Origin: Diaphorobacter limosus
Lineage (GTDB): Bacteria > Pseudomonadota > Gammaproteobacteria > Burkholderiales > Burkholderiaceae_C
Assembly: GCF_033100095.1 (NCBI RefSeq)
Contig: NZ_CP136921.1
Span: forward strand, 2,760,501-2,824,500
Direction of reading: 5' to 3'
Length of the DNA: 64,000 bases
The position numbers and the translations under genes were made by a program. Position 1 is the stretch's first letter. Each line of letters starts with the position of its first letter. This document shows positions 47,985 to 58,624 of the stretch, one piece after another. Under the pieces are notes generated by a model. That model saw only the letters and a list, made by a program, of their open reading frames with translations. It was not told the origin of the DNA and ran no database searches.

Positions 47985-49244
47985 GTGTCAGAAACCATCT
48001 TGCCTTCCACCTCCGCCCCCGCTGCCCCTGCCACACGCATGACCGGCCCCGAGCGCCGCTCCAGCATGGGGCTGGCGGCCATCTTTGCCATGCGCATGCT
48101 GGGCCTGTTCCTGGTGCTGCCGGTGTTCATGCTGGAGGCGCGCAAATACCCCGGCGGCGACGATCCGGCCCTGGTCGGCCTGGCCATGGGCATGTATGGC
48201 CTGACCCAGGCCTTCTTCCAGCTGCCTCTGGGCATGGCGTCCGACCGCTTCGGCCGCAAGCGCGTCATCGTCCTGGGCCTGGCGGTATTCGCCGCCGGCA
48301 GCCTGGTGGCGGCGCTGGCCGATTCGGTCATGGGCCTGCTCGTGGGCCGGGCGCTGCAGGGCGCGGGCGCGGTGTCGGCCGCCGTCACCGCCCTGCTGGC
48401 GGATCAGACGCGCGACGCCGTGCGCACCAAGGCCATGGCCCTGGTGGGCATCAGCATAGGCTTGATGTTCGCCATCGCCCTGGTGCTGGCGCCGCTGCTG
48501 ACGGCCCATATCGGCCTGTCGGGCCTGTTCACGCTGACCTTTGCCCTGGCCCTGGCCGGCGTGGCGCTGATCGCCTGGGTGGTGCCGCCCGAGACGCGCC
48601 ACCACGCCGACCTGCCCCAGGGCCGGCTGGCCGATGTCTGGCGCCACGCCGACCTGCGCCGCCTGAACCTGGGCGTGTTCGCGCTGCACAGCATACAAAT
48701 GGCCATGTGGGTGGCCGTGCCCGCCCTGCTGGTGCAGGCCGGGTTGCCGAAGGATTTGCACTGGCATGTCTACCTGCCGGCGCTGGTGCTGTCGGTCGTG
48801 GCCATGGGCGGGCTGTTCTCCATGGAGCGGCGCGGGCGCCTGCGTGCGGCCCTGCTGCTGTCGATTGGCCTGATTGCCCTGGTGCAGGCGGCCCTGGGCG
48901 GCCTGGTGGCCGGCGGCGTGGCACCCGGGGTGATGCTGCTGGGCGGCCTGCTGTTCGTGTTCTTCTGCGGCTTCAACATGCTGGAGGCCACGCAGCCCAG
49001 CCTGGTCTCGCGCATGGCGCCGGCCAATCTGCGCGGCGCGGCCCTGGGCGCGTACAACACGCTGCAGTCCCTGGGCCTGTTTGCCGGCGGCGCCCTGGGC
49101 GGCGCCCTGGCCAAATGGGCCGGTACGGGTGGGCTGTTTGCCGCCACGGCGTTGCTGGCCCTGGCCTGGCTGGTCATCACCTGGCCCCTGCAGCCGGTGG
49201 GACGGGCCGGCGCGGGCGATGCCCATTTGCGGCCCTCCACCTGA
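47985..49244 (+). CDS. MFS transporter
   Basis: Inner-membrane major facilitator of 419 aa with twelve predicted helices. The MFS signature between helices 2 and 3 is [18 protein letters not shown]. The N-terminus is a Ser/Ala-rich cytosolic segment starting at GTG 47985, which suits the start of homologous sequence; earlier readings overlap uvrA. An MFS gene divergent from uvrA and upstream of ssb is common in betaproteobacteria; here 10.5 kb of formate dehydrogenase and selenium genes intervene before ssb. Substrate unknown, possibly drug efflux. Confidence 0.88.
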   Translation: MSETILPSTSAPAAPATRMTGPERRSSMGLAAIFAMRMLGLFLVLPVFMLEARKYPGGDDPALVGLAMGMYGLTQAFFQLPLGMASDRFGRKRVIVLGLAVFAAGSLVAALADSVMGLLVGRALQGAGAVSAAVTALLADQTRDAVRTKAMALVGISIGLMFAIALVLAPLLTAHIGLSGLFTLTFALALAGVALIAWVVPPETRHHADLPQGRLADVWRHADLRRLNLGVFALHSIQMAMWVAVPALLVQAGLPKDLHWHVYLPALVLSVVAMGGLFSMERRGRLRAALLLSIGLIALVQAALGGLVAGGVAPGVMLLGGLLFVFFCGFNMLEATQPSLVSRMAPANLRGAALGAYNTLQSLGLFAGGALGGALAKWAGTGGLFAATALLALAWLVITWPLQPVGRAGAGDAHLRPST

Positions 49245-49270
49245 CGGCCGGGAGCCAGCCGCCGCACGCG

Positions 49271-49282
49271 ACCCTTAAGGGT
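49271..49282. promoter_or_regulatory. 12-bp palindrome upstream of fdnG
   Basis: ACCCTTAAGGGT is a perfect palindrome about 110 bp upstream of the fdnG ATG. It may be a regulator site for the formate dehydrogenase operon. No FNR, NarL or sigma-54 site was clear in this 145-bp gap. Confidence 0.3.
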
Positions 49283-49390
49283 TAACGTGGTTCCGGCGCA
49301 ACATTCGGCTTGCCCACACTGAATCAGCCCCCTGCCGCCGGGGCAGCGCGCCATCCCCACCAGGGTGCTCAACCATTCAGGAGACAAGTC

Positions 49391-52300
49391 ATGGACATGC
49401 ACCGCAGACAGTTCTTCCGCGTCAGCGCGGCGGGGCTGGTCGGGTCGAGTCTTGTGGCCATGGGGTTCTCACCCGCCGCCGCACTCGCCGAGACCCGGGC
49501 CTTCAAGCTCGCCAGCGCCACCGTCACGCGCAGCATCTGTCCCTACTGCTCGGTCAGCTGCGGCATGCTGATCTACAAGCTGGGCGATGGGGCGAAAAAC
49601 GCCAAGAACCATGTGATCCACGTCGAGGGCGATCCGGACAACCCGGTCAGCCGTGGCTCGCTGTGCCCCAAGGGCGCGGGCGTGATGGACATGATCAACT
49701 CCCCCGGCCGCGTCAAGTACCCATCGGTGCGCGAAGCGGGCAGCAAGGAGTGGAAGCGCATCAGCTGGGACGAGGCCCTGACGCGCGTGGCCAAGCACAT
49801 GAAGGCCGATCGCGACGCCAACTTCCAGACCAAGAACGATGCCGGCACCACGGTGAACCGCTGGACGACCACCGGTTTCCTGATGTGCAGCTCGTCCTCC
49901 AATGAATCGAGTTACCTCACCGTCAAGGTCGCGCGCGGCCTGGGGATGGTAGGGATAGATACACAAGCACGCGTCTGACACGCACCGACGGTGTCCAGTC
50001 TGGGCCCGACTTTCGGTCGCGGAGCGATGACCAATTCATGGACCGACATTAAAAATGCCGATCTGATCATAGTGATGGGCGGCAACGCTGCCGAAGCGCA
50101 CCCCGTGGGCTTCAAGTGGGTGGTCGAGGCCATGCAAAAGCGCAAGGCCAGGCTGATCTCGGTCGATCCGCGCTTCAACCGCACGTCGGCGCTGGCCGAC
50201 CTGTACGCGCCGATCAGAAACGGCACCGACATCGCCTTCCTCGGCGGCGTCATCAACTGGCTGCTCAGCAACGACAAGATCCACCACGACTACGTCAAGT
50301 TCAACACCGACGCCACCTTCCTGACCAAGCCCGGCTTTGACCTGAAGGACGGCATTTTCAGCGGCTACGACGCGGCCAAGCGCAAGTACGACAAGTCCAC
50401 CTGGGGCTACCAGATGGGCGAAGACGGTTTTGTCAAGGTCGATGAGACACTGCAGGATCCGCTGTGCGTCTACCAGCAGCTGAAAAAGCACTACAGCCGC
50501 TACACGCCCGAGATGGTCAGCAAGATCTGCGGCACGCCGCAGGACAAGTTCCTGAAGATCTGCGAGATGCTCGGCGAGATGTCGGCGGCCGACAAGACCA
50601 GCACCATCTGCTACGCCCTGGGCTGGACGCAGCACACCGTGGGCAGCCAGAACATCCGCACCATGGCGATGATCCAGCTGCTGCTGGGCAACATGGGGCG
50701 CCCGGGCGGCGGCGTGAACGCGCTGCGCGGCCACTCCAACGTGCAGGGCGTGACCGACATGAACGCCTACGCCGAGGTGTTCTCGGGCTACCTGAGCGCG
50801 CCCACCGACAACGATGACACGTACGAAAAGTACCTGAAGCGCTGCACGCCCAAGCCCATGCGGCCCAACCAGTTCAACTACTGGAGCAACTTCCCCAGGT
50901 TCTTCAACAGCCTGATGAAGTCGTACTACGGCAAGGCGGCCACGCCGGAGAGCAACTTCTGCTACGACTGGGTGCCCAAGCTGGCCGGCGGCTTCGACGT
51001 GCTGCACATGTTCGAGCTGATGCACCAGGGCAAGATGAACGGTTTTCTGGCGCAGGGATTCAACCCGCTGGCCACGGTGCCGAACAAGAACAAGCTCTCG
51101 GCGGCGCTGTCCAAGCTGAAGTACCTGGTGATCATCGACCCGCTGGAGTCGGAGACGGGCGACTTCTGGCAGAACTACGGCGAGTTCAACGACGTCAAGC
51201 CCGAGGCCATACAGACCGAGGTCTTCCGCCTGCCCAGCACCTGCTTTGCCGAGGAAGAGGGCAGTCTGACCAACTCCAGCCGCGTGGCGATCTGGAAGGA
51301 GCGTGCGGTCGATCCCCCGGGCGAGGCCAAGACCGACTCGGAAATCATGGCGCTGCTGTTCATGAAGCTGCGCGCCATGTACGCCAAGGACGGAGGCGCC
51401 TTCCCCGACGCGGTTCTGAACCTGGCGTGGGACTACGCCCAGCCGCTGGAGCCCTCGGCCAGCGAGCTGCTGCGCGAGATCAACGGCAAGGCCCTGGCCG
51501 ACGTGCTGGCGCCCGCCGACCCGGCCAACCCGGGCGCGCCGCGCGCGGTGCTGGTCAAGGCCGGGCAGCAGGTGCCGGGCTTTGCCATGCTGCGCGACGA
51601 TGGCTCCACCGCCTGCGGCAACTGGCTCTACTCGGGCTGCTGGAGCGAGGCGGGCAACCTGACCGCGCGCCGCGGCCTGGACGACCCCTCGGGCCTGGGC
51701 GTGTTCCAGCATTTCGGCTTCGCCTGGCCGGCCAACCGCCGCATCCTTTACAACCGCGCCAGCGCGGACAAGGACGGCAAGCCCTGGGCGCCGAACAAGA
51801 AGTACGAGTACTGGAACGGCAAGGCCTGGACCGGCCCAGACGTGCCCGACATGCGGCCCAATGCGGCGCCCGAAGAGAACGTGGGCTCCTTCATCATGAA
51901 CCCCGAGGGCGTGGCGCGACTGCACGCCATCGGCATGGCCGAAGGTCCCTTCCCCGAGCATTACGAGCCGTTCGAGACGCCGATTGGCGTCAACCCCCTG
52001 CACCCGGACAACCCCCTGGCCATCAGCAACCCCGCGGCCCGGGTGTTCAAGGGCGACCTGGAGGCCTTTGGCAAGAAGGAGGAATTCCCGTATTCGGCCA
52101 CCACCTACCGCCTGACCGAGCATTTCCACACCTGGACTAAGCATGCGCGGCTCAACGCCATCACGCAGCCCGAGGCCTTCGTGGAGATCAGCGAGGAGCT
52201 GGCCAAGGAGAAGGGGCTCAAGCACGGCGACCGGGTCAAGGTGAGCAGCAACCGTGGCCACATCATCACCAAGGCGGTGGTCACCAAGCGCATCAAACCG

Positions 52301-52471
52301 TTCGCGGTCAACGGCCAGCAGGTGCATCTGGTGGGCATTCCGTTCCACTGGGGCTTCAAGGGCCAGACCAAGAACGGCTACATCGCCAATACCCTGACCC
52401 CCTTCGTCGGCGACGCCAACTCGCAGACGCCGGAGTCCAAGGCCTTTCTCGTCAACATTGAAAAGGTGTAG
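49391..52471 (+). CDS. fdnG: Selenocysteine-containing formate dehydrogenase major subunit (FdnG/FdoG type)
   Basis: Periplasm-facing molybdenum (bis-MGD) catalytic subunit that oxidises formate to CO2; 1026 aa including Sec. Twin-arginine signal [20 protein letters not shown], then a 4Fe-4S site [13 protein letters not shown] with [11 protein letters not shown]. An in-frame TGA at 49976-49978 (codon 196) lies in [16 protein letters not shown], exactly where Sec196 occurs in E. coli FdnG. Reading must continue through it; the parts before and after share one frame and both match the enzyme. ATG follows CAGGAGAC. Cotranscribed with fdnH, fdnI, fdhE, selA and selB. Confidence 0.96.
49976..50020 (+). 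promoter_or_regulatory. UGA codon with bacterial SECIS-like hairpin
   Basis: The UGA at 49976 is followed at 19-23 nt by an apical loop-like CCAGTCTGG, flanked by partly complementary GACGGTGT and GGCCCGAC. Bacterial SECIS elements lie just after UGA and carry a GU-containing loop recognised by SelB (E. coli fdhF loop AGGUCU). The stem here is imperfect by eye. Confidence 0.65.
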
Positions 52472-52473
52472 CC

Positions 52474-53385
52474 ATGTCGAGTCTGCAATCACAAGACGTG
52501 GTCGCCCGCTCGGCCACGACGACACCCCCACCACAGGCACGCGCCCATGTGCCCGAGGTCGCCAAGCTCATCGACGTCTCCAAGTGCATAGGCTGCAAGG
52601 CCTGCCAGGTGGCGTGCATGGAGTGGAACGACCTGCGCGACGAGGTCGGCAGCAACATCGGCGTCTACGACAACCCCAGCGACCTCACGCCCCAGTCCTG
52701 GACGGTGATGCGCTTCTTCGAGGTCGAGCCCGAGAAGGACAAGCTCGAATGGCTGATCCGCAAGGACGGCTGCATGCACTGCGAAGACCCGGGCTGCCTG
52801 AAGGCCTGCCCCGCGCCCGGCGCCATCGTCAAGTACGCCAACGGCATCGTGGACTTCATCAGCGAGCATTGCATTGGCTGCGGCTACTGCATCAAGGGCT
52901 GCCCGTTCAACGTGCCGCGCATCAGCCAGCAGGACAACAAAGCCTACAAGTGCACCCTGTGCTCGGACCGCGTGGGCGTGGGCCTGGAGCCGGCCTGCGT
53001 GAAGACCTGCCCCACGGGCGCCATCACCTTCGGCACCAAAGAGGACATGGTGGCCAGCGGCCAGGAGCGCGCCGCCGAGCTCAAGGAGCGCGGCTGGAGC
53101 CAGGCCGGGCTGTACAACCCGGCCGGCGTGGGCGGCACGCATGTCATGTATGTGCTCAAGCATGCCGACAAGCCCGAGCTGACGCAGCTGCCCAAGGATC
53201 CCAGCATCAGCCCCTGGGTGTCGGTCTGGAAGGGCTGGACCAAGCCGGCGGCGCTGGCCGTGATGGCCGGCGCGGCCTTCACCGGCTGGTTCCACTACCT
53301 GCGCAAGGGCCCGATGGAAGTACCCGAGGAGGACGAGGAGTATGCCGACTCCCCTGACTCCAGGACGCAAGGAGAGCAGTCATGA
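52474..53385 (+). CDS. fdnH: Formate dehydrogenase iron-sulfur subunit (FdnH/FdoH type)
   Basis: Beta subunit of 303 aa carrying electrons from the Mo subunit to cytochrome b. Four cysteine clusters for 4Fe-4S centres are present: [42 protein letters not shown] and [21 protein letters not shown] single C-terminal helix ([19 protein letters not shown]) anchors it in the membrane, as in FdnH. ATG 52474 is 2 bp after the fdnG stop. It has no signal peptide; export is with FdnG. Confidence 0.95.
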   Translation: MSSLQSQDVVARSATTTPPPQARAHVPEVAKLIDVSKCIGCKACQVACMEWNDLRDEVGSNIGVYDNPSDLTPQSWTVMRFFEVEPEKDKLEWLIRKDGCMHCEDPGCLKACPAPGAIVKYANGIVDFISEHCIGCGYCIKGCPFNVPRISQQDNKAYKCTLCSDRVGVGLEPACVKTCPTGAITFGTKEDMVASGQERAAELKERGWSQAGLYNPAGVGGTHVMYVLKHADKPELTQLPKDPSISPWVSVWKGWTKPAALAVMAGAAFTGWFHYLRKGPMEVPEEDEEYADSPDSRTQGEQS

Positions 53386-54026
53386 AAAAGCTCCAGCTGC
53401 AACGCTACAACGCCGGCCAGCGCTCCAACCACTGGGCGACGGTGACCTGCTTCGTGCTGGCCGCCGTATCCGGCTTCGCGCTGTTTCACCCGGCGCTGTT
53501 CTGGCTCACGGCGCTGGTCGGCGGGCCACAGTGGGCGCGCATTCTGCACCCCTATCTGGGCCTGGCCATGTTTGTGCTGTTCCTGGGCATGTTCTTCATG
53601 TTCGTGGGCGCCAACCTGTGGCGCGATGAAGACTCGGCCTGGCTGGAGTCCGCCGGCAAGATGGTCTCCGAAGGCAACCAGGCGGTGATGCCGCCGGTGG
53701 GCAAGTACAACGGCGGGCAAAAGCTGATCTTCTGGGTGTTCACGCTCTGTCTGCTGGTGCTGCTGGCCAGCGGCCTGCTGTTCTGGCAGGCCTGGTTTGC
53801 CTCCAGCGTGCCGATCTGGCTGCAGCGCATCGCCGTGCTGGCGCACGCCGTGTCGGCCTTCGTGCTGATACTGGCCGTGATCGTGCATGCCTACGCGGCC
53901 CTGTGGGTCAAGGGCACGCTGGGTGCCATGGTGCGCGGCCGCGTCAGCGTGGGCTGGGCCAAGCACCACCACCCGCTGTGGTACCGCGAGCAGGTGCAGC
54001 AGCAAACGCCCAAGGCGCACAAGTAG
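53382..54026 (+). CDS. fdnI: Formate dehydrogenase cytochrome b556 subunit (FdnI/FdoI type)
   Basis: Membrane subunit of 214 aa with four helices that binds two hemes b and passes electrons to quinone. Candidate heme histidines lie in [26 protein letters not shown] and [10 protein letters not shown]. The ATG overlaps the fdnH stop (ATGA). Length and helix layout match FdnI/FdoI. Confidence 0.94.
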   Translation: MKKLQLQRYNAGQRSNHWATVTCFVLAAVSGFALFHPALFWLTALVGGPQWARILHPYLGLAMFVLFLGMFFMFVGANLWRDEDSAWLESAGKMVSEGNQAVMPPVGKYNGGQKLIFWVFTLCLLVLLASGLLFWQAWFASSVPIWLQRIAVLAHAVSAFVLILAVIVHAYAALWVKGTLGAMVRGRVSVGWAKHHHPLWYREQVQQQTPKAHK

Positions 54027-54118
54027 GCGTATTCCCCCATCGTGGGCCCGCCCCGGGCTGCTGCGCAGTGGTGCACACTGCCAGCAGCCTTTTTTCTGAC
54101 CCTGATCCTGTTGCAGCC

Positions 54119-55114
54119 TTGAACTCCAGCCCCACCCATCGCCAGATCAACAGCCCCGAGGACATAAAACAGCGCTCGGGCCTGGAAGTCCCCCCGCTGC
54201 TGCTGCCCGACCCCGGCAAGCTGTTTGCCGAGCGCGCCCTGCGCCTGCGCCAGCTGGCCGCCGGCCACGCCATGCGCGACTACCTGATGCTCATGGCCGT
54301 GGTCTGCGAGGCCCAGCACGCGCGCCTGCAGCAGTACCCGGAGGTAACCCTGCCCGATGCCGCGCAGGCCGCCGCCGCCGGCGAGTCCGGCGAGCCCCTG
54401 CTGGCCGCCGAGCACTGGCCGCGCGCCGCGCAGTGGCGCACCGAGCTGCGCGCCCTGCTGCAGCAGGTGCTGGACAAGCTGCCCGCCGACAGCCCGGCGC
54501 GCGTCGGCGTGCAGGCCGTCATGGCCCTGCCCGACGCGGCGCTGGAGCAGCAGGCCGATCGCCTGCTCGCCGGCATCACGCTGGGGCTGGATCTGGCCGC
54601 CGCGCCGCTCGTCGCCGCCGGCCTGCAGCTGTACTTCACGCACCTGGTGGCCGCCACCGGGGCCGCCCGGCCCCAGGCCTTCCAGGTGCCGCCGGACGCC
54701 ACCCGCTGCCCCTGCTGCGCCAGCCTGGCGACGGCCAGCATCACGCGCGTGGGCGGCCAGCAGGACGGCCAGCGCTACCTGCACTGCGCGCTGTGCAGCG
54801 CCCAGTGGCACATGAACCGCATCCAGTGCACGCATTGCCTGGCCACGCAGGGCATTCACTACCAGTCGCTGCAGGCGCTGGCCGATGACAAGCCATCGGC
54901 CCAGCGCGCCGCCGTCGAGGCCGAGACCTGCGATGGCTGCCACCACTACCTCAAGACCCTGCATGTGGCGCGCGACCTGCATGTGGAGCCGCTGGCCGAT
55001 GACCTGGCCACGCTGACGCTGGATCTGCTGGTGTCCGAGGCCGGCTTCGAGCGCCACGGCGTCAACCTCCTGCTGCTCTTTGGCGACGGCGACGCGCAGG
55101 CCGGGGGCGACTGA
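54119..55114 (+). CDS. fdhE: Formate dehydrogenase accessory protein FdhE
   Basis: Maturation protein needed for active formate dehydrogenase, about 331 aa. It has zinc/iron cysteine pairs CPCCASLAT, CALCSAQWHM, CTHCLATQG and CDGCHHYLK, and the N-terminal DIKQRSGLEVPPLLLPDP region typical of FdhE. No ATG fits: TTG 54119 was chosen on homology-like length, and GTG 54071 is an alternative 16 codons longer. It overlaps selA by one base. Confidence 0.88.
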   Translation: MNSSPTHRQINSPEDIKQRSGLEVPPLLLPDPGKLFAERALRLRQLAAGHAMRDYLMLMAVVCEAQHARLQQYPEVTLPDAAQAAAAGESGEPLLAAEHWPRAAQWRTELRALLQQVLDKLPADSPARVGVQAVMALPDAALEQQADRLLAGITLGLDLAAAPLVAAGLQLYFTHLVAATGAARPQAFQVPPDATRCPCCASLATASITRVGGQQDGQRYLHCALCSAQWHMNRIQCTHCLATQGIHYQSLQALADDKPSAQRAAVEAETCDGCHHYLKTLHVARDLHVEPLADDLATLTLDLLVSEAGFERHGVNLLLLFGDGDAQAGGD

Positions 55115-56583
55115 TGAAACTGCCCGAAGAATCCGTGGTTCACGGTTCCCCGGCCCCCGCCAGCCCCCCACCCGCCGCACAACCACAGAACCTGCCCGCG
55201 CTCGACAGGCTGCTGCGCCTGCCCGCCTGCGCGGCGCTGCTCGATGCCCATGGCCACACCCTGGTCGCCAACGAGGCGCGCGCGCTGCTGGCCACCCTGC
55301 GCGCGCAGGCCCTGGCCGGCGACCTGGCACTCGGCCAGATCGGCGCCGACGCCCTGGCCGGCGCCCTGGCCGAGCGCCTGCAGCGGCGCCTGCAGCCGGC
55401 GATGCGCGCCGTGCTCAACCTCACCGGCACGGTGATCCACACCAACCTGGGGCGCGCCCTGCTGCCGCAGGCGGCGCTGGCGCATATCCAGGCCATGATG
55501 GCCAGCCCGAACAACCTGGAGTACGACCTGGCCAGCGGCAGCCGTGGCGACCGCGACAGCATCGTCGAGGGCCTGCTGTGCGAGCTGACCGGCGCCGAGG
55601 CCGCCACCGTGGTCAACAACAACGCCGCCGCCGTGCTGCTCACGCTGGCGGCCCTGGCGCCGGGCAAGGAGGTCATCGTCTCGCGTGGCGAACTGGTGGA
55701 AATTGGCGGCGCCTTTCGCATGCCCGATGTGATGGCCAGCGCCGGCGCCCGGCTGGTCGAGGTGGGCACCACCAATCGCACGCACGCACAGGACTACGAG
55801 CGCGCCATCGGCGAGCACACCGCGCTGCTGATGAAGGTGCACACCAGCAACTACGCCGTGCAGGGCTTCACCAGTGCCGTGGACGAGGCACGGCTGGCGC
55901 CCATCGCCCACGCCCGCGGCCTGCCCCTGGCCACCGACCTGGGCAGCGGTGCGCTGATCGACATGAGCGCCTACGGCCTGCCGCCCGAGCCCACGCCGCA
56001 GCAGATGCTGGCCGCCGGCTGTGACCTTGTCACCTTCAGCGGCGACAAGCTGCTGGGCGGCCCGCAGGCCGGGCTGATCGTCGGGCGCAAGGACTTGCTC
56101 ACGCGCATCCGCAAGCACCCCATGAAGCGCGCGCTGCGCATGAGCAAGCTGCCCCTGGCCGCGCTGGAGGCCACGCTGCGCCTGTACCTGCGCCCCGAGC
56201 GCCTGGCGCAGGACCTGCCCACGCTGCGCCTGCTCACGCGCCCGCTGGCCGACATAACGGCCACGGCGCAAGCCGTGCTGCCCGCGCTGCAGGCCGCCCT
56301 GGCGCCGCGCTACCAGGTGCAGCCGGTGGCGTTGCAGGGCCAGATCGGCTCCGGCTCGCTGCCCGTGGAGCGCCTGGCGTCCAGCGGCCTGGCGATCGCC
56401 CCCGTTGACGCCAAGGGCGTGGGCCGGGCCCTGGCGCAGCTGGCCGAGGCGCTGCGCGCTCTGCCGCTGCCCGTCATAGGCCGGGTGCAGGACGACCGCC
56501 TGCTGCTGGACATGCGCTGCCTGGAAGACGCCCAAGTATTCATAGGTCAAATTGGCCTTTTGCGCTTATCTGACAAGCGCTGA
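55114..56583 (+). CDS. selA: L-seryl-tRNA(Sec) selenium transferase
   Basis: PLP enzyme of 489 aa that converts Ser-tRNA(Sec) to Sec-tRNA(Sec) with selenophosphate. Landmarks: LNLTGTVIHTNLGRALL, TVVNNNAAAVLLTL, VSRGELVEIGGAFRMPDVM and PLP lysine in LVTFSGDKLLGGPQAG. The last dozen codons (GLLRLSDKR) and the stop lie inside a dispersed repeat. The start ATG shares a base with the fdhE stop (TGATG). Essential for FdnG. SelD is not encoded in the window. Confidence 0.96.
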   Translation: MKLPEESVVHGSPAPASPPPAAQPQNLPALDRLLRLPACAALLDAHGHTLVANEARALLATLRAQALAGDLALGQIGADALAGALAERLQRRLQPAMRAVLNLTGTVIHTNLGRALLPQAALAHIQAMMASPNNLEYDLASGSRGDRDSIVEGLLCELTGAEAATVVNNNAAAVLLTLAALAPGKEVIVSRGELVEIGGAFRMPDVMASAGARLVEVGTTNRTHAQDYERAIGEHTALLMKVHTSNYAVQGFTSAVDEARLAPIAHARGLPLATDLGSGALIDMSAYGLPPEPTPQQMLAAGCDLVTFSGDKLLGGPQAGLIVGRKDLLTRIRKHPMKRALRMSKLPLAALEATLRLYLRPERLAQDLPTLRLLTRPLADITATAQAVLPALQAALAPRYQVQPVALQGQIGSGSLPVERLASSGLAIAPVDAKGVGRALAQLAEALRALPLPVIGRVQDDRLLLDMRCLEDAQVFIGQIGLLRLSDKR

Positions 56584-56597
56584 CAGCTATCAAAATG
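56545..56597 (+). repeat. Dispersed short palindromic repeat, copy 8 (selA stop/selB start)
   Basis: Good copy: GCGCTTATCTGACAAGCGC, then TGACAGCTATCAAA. It supplies the selA stop codon and the sequence right up to the selB ATG at 56595, so the selA-selB junction was remodelled by repeat insertion or acquired with it. Confidence 0.75.
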
Positions 56598-58502
56598 ATT
56601 GTAGGCACCGCAGGCCATATCGACCACGGCAAGACCACGCTGGTGCGCGCCCTCACCGGCGTGGACACCGACCGCCTGCCCGAGGAGAAAAAGCGCGGCA
56701 TCAGCATAGAGCTGGGCTACGCCTACCTGGACACGCCCGCGGGCGGGCGCATCGGCTTCATCGACGTGCCCGGCCACGAACGCCTGGTGCACACCATGGT
56801 CGCCGGCGCCAGCGGCATCGATTACGCGCTGCTGCTGGTGGCCGCCGATGACGGCCCCATGCCGCAGACCCACGAGCACCTGGCCGTGCTGTCGCTGCTG
56901 GGCATAGCGCGCGGCGCCGTGGTCATCACCAAGACCGACCGCGCCAGCCCGGACCGGCTGCAGGCCCTGCACGCCGAGATGGCGCGGCTGCTGCAGGGCA
57001 CATCGCTGGCCAGCGCACCCGTTGTCAACGTATCGGCGCAGACCGGCAGCGGCATTGCGCCGTTGCGCCAGCTGCTGTTCGACGCCGCCCAGGGGCAGCC
57101 ACAGGCAGCGGCGGCCGGCGCCGCGCAGGGCCTGCGCCTGGCCATAGACCGCGCCTTCACACTGGATGGCACGGGAACGGTGGTCACCGGCACCATCCAC
57201 GCCGGCAGCGTGCGTGTGGGCGACGAGCTGGCCATCAGCACCAGCGGCGGCGGCGCGCCACTGCGCGCGCGCGTGCGCACCCTGCACGCGCAAAACCAGG
57301 GCGTGCAGCAGGCCCATGCCGGCCAGCGCTGCGCCGTGGCCCTGGCCGGCCTGGCGCGCGAGGCCGTGGCGCGCGGCCAGTGGCTGACCACGCCCGCCGT
57401 GGCCCAGGCCAGCACGCGCCTGGACATGCTGCTCACGCTCTGGCCGGGCGAGGCCCGGGCCCTGCGCTCGGGCGCCCAGGTGCAGGCGCATATCGGCGCG
57501 GCGCACTGCAATGCCACCGTCGCGCTGCTCGACGCCGCCCAGCTCGCCCCTGGCGCCACGGCCCTGGCGCAGCTGGTGCTGCAGGCGCCCCTGGGCGCCT
57601 GGCATGGCGAGCGCGTGCTGCTGCGCGATGCATCCGCCAGCCGCACCATCGCCGGCGCCCGGGTGCTGGACCCACAGGCCCCCACGCGCTACCGGCGCAC
57701 GCCGCAGCGCCTGGCCGAGCTGGCGGCGCTGCAGCAACCAGGCGTGCCAGAGCGGCTGGCGGCCTTGTTGGCCGTGGCCCCGCAGGGCGTGGATCTGGCG
57801 CGCTTTGCCGCCGCCCAGGGGCTGCTGCTGGCGCCCGCGCTACCAGAGGGCACGCTGGCCCACGACGGCTGGGCCCTGGGCGCGGCCCAGGCCGAGGCCC
57901 TGGCCAGCGCCGCGCTGGCCGTGCTGCAGGGCTTTCACGAACGCCACCCCGACGAGCTCGGGCCCGACAGCGCGCGCTGGCGCCGCCTGGCCGCGCCGCG
58001 CCTGGCGCCCGCGCTGTGGCAGGCGCTGCTGGCGCGGCTGGCCGCTGCCGGCCAGGTGGTGCTGCGCGGCGCGGTGGCGCATCTGCCCAGCCACGGCGCG
58101 CAGCTGTCGGCCACCGAGGAGCGCATCGCGCAAAAGGTCGCGCCCGCGCTGGCCAGCGCCTGCTTCGAGGGTGCCTGGGCGCGCGACCTGGCGCGCGATG
58201 CCGGCGAGCCCGAGCCCCTGGTGCGCACCACGCTGTCGCGCCTGGCGCGCCGCGGCGAGCTGCACCAGGTGGTCAAGGACCTGTTCTACCCGCTGCCCGC
58301 CATGGCGCAACTGGCAGCCCTGGCGCGCCAGGTGGGCCAGGCGCACCACGGCGTGGTATTGGCGGCACGGTTTCGCGACATGACGGGCCTGGGGCGCAAG
58401 CGGGCGATACAAATTCTGGAATACTTCGACCGCATCGGCTTCACGCGCCGCGTCGCGGACATGCACCGGCTGCGCGGCGACTGCGCTTTGTTCGAAGTTT
58501 GA
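56595..58502 (+). CDS. selB: Selenocysteine-specific elongation factor SelB
   Basis: GTPase of 635 aa that delivers Sec-tRNA(Sec) to UGA codons with a SECIS hairpin. G-domain: GTAGHIDHGKTTLVRAL, DVPGHERLVHTM, TKTD (VVITKTDRAS). Domains II/III follow, then four winged-helix repeats (about 360-630) that bind the SECIS RNA, ending MTGLGRKRAIQILEYFDRIG. The start ATG is 11 bp after the selA stop, within the repeat copy, and lacks a clear Shine-Dalgarno. It is the last protein gene before selC. Confidence 0.96.
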   Translation: MIVGTAGHIDHGKTTLVRALTGVDTDRLPEEKKRGISIELGYAYLDTPAGGRIGFIDVPGHERLVHTMVAGASGIDYALLLVAADDGPMPQTHEHLAVLSLLGIARGAVVITKTDRASPDRLQALHAEMARLLQGTSLASAPVVNVSAQTGSGIAPLRQLLFDAAQGQPQAAAAGAAQGLRLAIDRAFTLDGTGTVVTGTIHAGSVRVGDELAISTSGGGAPLRARVRTLHAQNQGVQQAHAGQRCAVALAGLAREAVARGQWLTTPAVAQASTRLDMLLTLWPGEARALRSGAQVQAHIGAAHCNATVALLDAAQLAPGATALAQLVLQAPLGAWHGERVLLRDASASRTIAGARVLDPQAPTRYRRTPQRLAELAALQQPGVPERLAALLAVAPQGVDLARFAAAQGLLLAPALPEGTLAHDGWALGAAQAEALASAALAVLQGFHERHPDELGPDSARWRRLAAPRLAPALWQALLARLAAAGQVVLRGAVAHLPSHGAQLSATEERIAQKVAPALASACFEGAWARDLARDAGEPEPLVRTTLSRLARRGELHQVVKDLFYPLPAMAQLAALARQVGQAHHGVVLAARFRDMTGLGRKRAIQILEYFDRIGFTRRVADMHRLRGDCALFEV

Positions 58503-58509
58503 ACTCGTA

Positions 58510-58557
58510 GGAGCGGCTTCAGCCGCGAATGGCGCCGTTCGCGGCTGAAGCCGCTCC
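58510..58557. repeat. REP-like hairpin after selB
   Basis: A perfect 20-bp stem (58510-58529 and 58538-58557) with an 8-nt loop; arms read GGAGCGGCTTCAGCCGCGAA. This is the common GTAGGAGCGGCTTCAGCCGCGA-type extragenic palindrome of gamma- and betaproteobacteria. It may double as a terminator or RNA stabiliser after selB. Confidence 0.8.
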
Positions 58558-58624
58558 CACGGCCGGTGCACGCTTCAAAGGGCCTAGATGAATATTGACC
58601 TGATTGGGGCGGAGCAATGACAAC

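Noticed and set aside
49391..49978. Truncated fdnG or pseudogene because of an internal TGA
   Set aside because: The frame continues directly after TGA with conserved FdnG sequence, the position equals Sec196, and selA/selB/selC are next to it.
58503..58624. Additional tRNA or ncRNA between selB and selC
   Set aside because: The only structure is the common REP-like hairpin; nothing else folds convincingly by eye.
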